IMG/VR virus record: IMGVR_UViG_3300009285_007571
Coordinates: 1-22,511 of that record
Source of the DNA: a virus
Length of the DNA: 22,511 bases
Direction: 5' to 3' (one strand)
Shown: positions 20,049 through 22,511 of the stretch, one piece after another
How the letters are laid out: every line of letters starts with the position of its first letter
How positions within the stretch are numbered: position 1 is the stretch's first letter
The notes under the pieces: model-generated
What the model saw: only the letters and a program-made list of their open reading frames with translations
What the model was told of the DNA's origin: nothing
Databases searched by the model: none
Program-made: the position numbers and the translations under genes

Positions 20049-21469
20049 TGCCGCCTCAGGCACAAACGGTCGATCTGCCGAAACGGTTGCCTCTGGTAAT
20101 CACTCCTGAGAACCGCGACTATACGACTGACAAGGATTCCAAGCTCGTCAACTGTTACATGGAGCGGCTAGCGGACGGATCGTACTGGCTGTACAAGCGG
20201 ATGGGCCTCGCCGTAGACAGCCAGCCGCCGGGAGGCGCCGCTACTGGCGCTGGAGCATACAACTGGCTCGGTAACATCTACACGATCTTCGGCAATACTC
20301 TTTACAAGGACGGCGTAGCAGTCAGCGGCACCCTCGACACGACGAACGGAGTGTACAAGTTCTCCTCCTGTCTTGATCTCTACACGCCGAATGTAAAGAA
20401 GCTTCAGATAGGCAACGGCGTCAAAGCATACAATTATGACGCCGCCAATGGACTTGTATTGATCAACGACGCACAGTTTCCCGCCACCTTCGTTAAGGGC
20501 TGGGCGTATTTGGATTCTGTCACCTATGTTGCCACAGCCGCCGCCGCGATCCAGGGGAGCGAGCCCGACGACCCAGTAAGCTGGGACGCGCTCAACGTGA
20601 TCTACGCCGCGATTGAGCCAGACCTTGGTGTTGGCCTCACCAAGCAGCTCGTCTACGTTATCTTTATGAAACAGTGGAGTACAGAGGTATTCTATGACGC
20701 TGAGAACGCTGCGGGATCTGCACTGTCACCAGTTCAAGGGGCAAAGGTCAACTACGGGTGCGTGACCGCCGACTCTATTGTCTACATCGATGGCATCCTC
20801 ATTTGGGCCTGCACTAACCAGTCCTCTGGTACGCAGGTTATCAAGATGGAGGGACTCAAGGCAGAGATCATCTCTACGCCGGCGATCGACAGGTTGCTGC
20901 GAGAGGGTGATTTCACTACGACCTACGCCTTCCTCCATAAAGACGTTGGGCACCGCTTTTACATTCTCACCCTCACCGTGACTAACATTACTTTGGTCTA
21001 CGACCTAGAGTCTCGGATGTGGAGCCAATGGACTGACGTAGATGGAAACTACTTTCCCTTTGTCGCGGCGACTTATGATGATACGACAAGGAACCATATC
21101 CTTCAGCACGAGAGTGACGGGCAGCTATATTTAATGGATCAGAGCTACTACGATGACGCCGGCGATGTGATAACTGTAGACATTGTGACACCGAACTTCG
21201 ACGGGGAGACTAATCGGCGGAAGCAGCTCAACGTGATGAAGTTCGTCGCCGACCAAGTGCCCGGTAGCATTCTTAAAGTGCGCAAGAACGACCATGACTA
21301 CACTACCGACAAGTGGTCCAACTTCCGCAATGTAGATCTCGGTACAAAGCAACCGATGCTGACGAACTGTGGCAGCTTCGTTCGCCGAAGCTATCACATG
21401 CAGCATCAGAGTCCTACGGCCTTCCGCCTTAAAGCGATTGAGCTTCAACTCGACCTGGGAACTCTCTAG
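20048..21469 (+). CDS. P22 gp10-like packaged-DNA stabilisation (tail nozzle) protein
   Basis: 473 aa, equal in scale to P22 gp10 (472). The N-terminal KLVNCYMERLADGSYWLYKR (32-51) and RMGLAVDSQPPGG are the conserved opening of this family, followed by repeated beta blades (NIYTIFGNTLYKDGV; GWAYLDSVTYVAT; IYIDG-like strands) and a LVYDLESRMWSQWTDVDGN blade. It should form the hexameric tail nozzle that plugs the portal channel after packaging and carries the needle or fibres. It starts on the stop of the 19-aa ORF. Confidence 0.8.
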   Translation: MPPQAQTVDLPKRLPLVITPENRDYTTDKDSKLVNCYMERLADGSYWLYKRMGLAVDSQPPGGAATGAGAYNWLGNIYTIFGNTLYKDGVAVSGTLDTTNGVYKFSSCLDLYTPNVKKLQIGNGVKAYNYDAANGLVLINDAQFPATFVKGWAYLDSVTYVATAAAAIQGSEPDDPVSWDALNVIYAAIEPDLGVGLTKQLVYVIFMKQWSTEVFYDAENAAGSALSPVQGAKVNYGCVTADSIVYIDGILIWACTNQSSGTQVIKMEGLKAEIISTPAIDRLLREGDFTTTYAFLHKDVGHRFYILTLTVTNITLVYDLESRMWSQWTDVDGNYFPFVAATYDDTTRNHILQHESDGQLYLMDQSYYDDAGDVITVDIVTPNFDGETNRRKQLNVMKFVADQVPGSILKVRKNDHDYTTDKWSNFRNVDLGTKQPMLTNCGSFVRRSYHMQHQSPTAFRLKAIELQLDLGTL

Positions 21470-22511
21470 TGGCCCTCGTAATCACTCCCGCGCCGACCTA
21501 CGCTGATGTCGTCTTGGTCGATCCGGCGACTCAAAAGGGGAAATTCAATCCGATCTGGCTGAAGTGGTTCCTTGACCTGTCGAGCCAAGTTAATACGTCG
21601 GCGGGCTCCGTCACAAGCGTTGCGCAGACGTTCACAGGCGGATTGATCTCAGTAAGTGGGTCTCCAATCACCACTACAGGAACGCTTGCGCTGACGGTGG
21701 CGGGGACGAGTGGAGGCGTCCCGTACTTTTCTGGCGCGACAACTTGGGCATCTTCTGCAGCGCTGGCCGCCGGCGGACTCGTTGTCGGCGGAGGGGCAGG
21801 CGTAGCGCCTTCAACAGTTGCGGCAGGCGCGACTACGCAAATCCTCGTTGGCGGTGGAGCTGGTACTGCTCCGGTATGGACTACTGCGACAGGTACAGGA
21901 GCGCCAGCGCGGGCAGGAAGTCCAACGTTCACAGGAACGCTTGGTGCAGCGAATGGAGAGTTCTCTTCCACATTAAGAGAATCCGGCATTGGTGCACCAG
22001 TCTCTGGATCTGGTGTTGAGACTTCGTTCAGTGCAGGAGAAGGCTATTTATTTGCCTTTGACCGAAGCGGCAGTGTCTTTTTGCCAATGCACGTTAGAGG
22101 CTCAACAGTATCGTTAAACATAGGGAATACGGAAAAACTCAGTATTGATGCGGCCGGCGCGGTTACTATTCCAGGCACAATTACAAACAGTGTTTTGACA
22201 GCAGGCCGCGTCCCATTCATCGGAACGGCAGGACTGATTACCGACGACGCGGCATTCACTTTTACTACCAGCACAGGCACACTTACTTTATCCAAATCCT
22301 ACGCTGGCGCGAAAGTTCTGGTGAATGACAACACCAGCACTGACGCTGCAGCCCAGTCGGTGTTTTCCTTCCTGTGTGGCGCACAAGGTCTTGTGCTGGT
22401 TCAGAACTCACAGAATTATGTAGGCGCTTTAGGTAAAACGCTCATCTATTCCGATGGTGTCGGCGGGATAGATATGTACACGTCGGCGGCAACTGCGCTG
22501 CGATTTGGCAC
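21469..22511 (+). CDS. Tail fibre protein, 5' part (runs off the right edge)
   Basis: The frame opens with GTG at 21469, sharing one base with the gp10-like stop (TAGTG), and stays open for 347 codons to the edge. The N-terminus (ALVITPAPTYADVVLVDPAT, then GKFNPIWLKWFLDLSSQVNT) fits the virion-attachment end of short-tailed-phage fibres. Thr/Gly/Ala-rich repeats follow (GGLVVGGGAGVAPSTVAAGA and ILVGGGAGTAPVWTTATG are a degenerate pair), then SPTFTGTL, a common fibre repeat. Likely a trimeric fibre shaft. No in-frame ATG near the start; receptor-binding and any chaperone domain lie beyond the window. Confidence 0.75.
   Translation, partial: MALVITPAPTYADVVLVDPATQKGKFNPIWLKWFLDLSSQVNTSAGSVTSVAQTFTGGLISVSGSPITTTGTLALTVAGTSGGVPYFSGATTWASSAALAAGGLVVGGGAGVAPSTVAAGATTQILVGGGAGTAPVWTTATGTGAPARAGSPTFTGTLGAANGEFSSTLRESGIGAPVSGSGVETSFSAGEGYLFAFDRSGSVFLPMHVRGSTVSLNIGNTEKLSIDAAGAVTIPGTITNSVLTAGRVPFIGTAGLITDDAAFTFTTSTGTLTLSKSYAGAKVLVNDNTSTDAAAQSVFSFLCGAQGLVLVQNSQNYVGALGKTLIYSDGVGGIDMYTSAATALRFG

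Noticed and set aside
21469-22511. Diversity-generating retroelement
   Set aside because: No reverse transcriptase, template repeat or adenine-biased variable pair is visible in the window.

Overview
The window is a piece of a tailed double-stranded DNA phage (Caudoviricetes), probably with a podovirus-type short tail. It carries a large terminase, a P22/T7-style portal, scaffold, decoration protein, HK97-fold-type capsid protein, and a P22 gp4-like plus gp10-like tail-tube/DNA-stabilisation pair, followed by a tail fibre. There is no tape-measure protein, sheath or baseplate gene. A Gram-negative (proteobacterial) host is plausible from the phage type and the strong GGAG-type ribosome sites, but nothing here proves it. 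Neither window end is a natural end: the first gene runs off the left edge and the tail fibre runs off the right edge.

Left arm (1-4449, all leftward): a dense cluster of small genes. In order of transcription these are a 129-aa hypothetical, a 28-aa leader-like ORF containing a terminator hairpin, a 180-bp inverted-repeat element, an endonuclease VII-type Holliday-junction nuclease, a helix-turn-helix protein, a 122-aa hypothetical, a 29-aa membrane peptide, three overlapping microproteins (59, 55 and 39 aa, the last a membrane peptide), 70-aa and 72-aa hypotheticals, a 214-aa conserved hypothetical, a DUF6948-like protein, and a (Gly-X)n repeat protein encoded by 37 tandem hexamers. Many of these starts share the ribosome-site sequence TGGAGGCTT. 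Several intergenic gaps hold well-formed hairpins.

Control region (4450-4888): about 440 bp without a convincing gene between the leftward and rightward transcription units, full of dyad-symmetric motifs. It is the likely divergent promoter/operator region and possibly an origin.

Right arm (4889-22511, all rightward): a packaging and head module (small terminase; a chain of microproteins joined by overlapping stop/start codons; large terminase; portal; beta-sandwich protein; GroES-like co-chaperonin; scaffold; conserved capsid-associated protein; decoration protein; major capsid protein). Next come a 163-bp structured noncoding stretch, a beta-helix protein with an inserted domain, two related beta-sandwich proteins, a 139-aa structural protein, a large multi-domain adhesin-like protein, the gp4-like and gp10-like tail proteins (joined by a 19-aa ORF), and the partial tail fibre. 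The order follows virion assembly: packaging motor, portal, folding and scaffolding, shell, decoration, tail. The most unusual features are the hexamer-repeat gene, the long inverted repeat beside the endonuclease VII gene, the unbroken start/stop-overlap chain of basic microproteins, and the structured RNA after the capsid gene.
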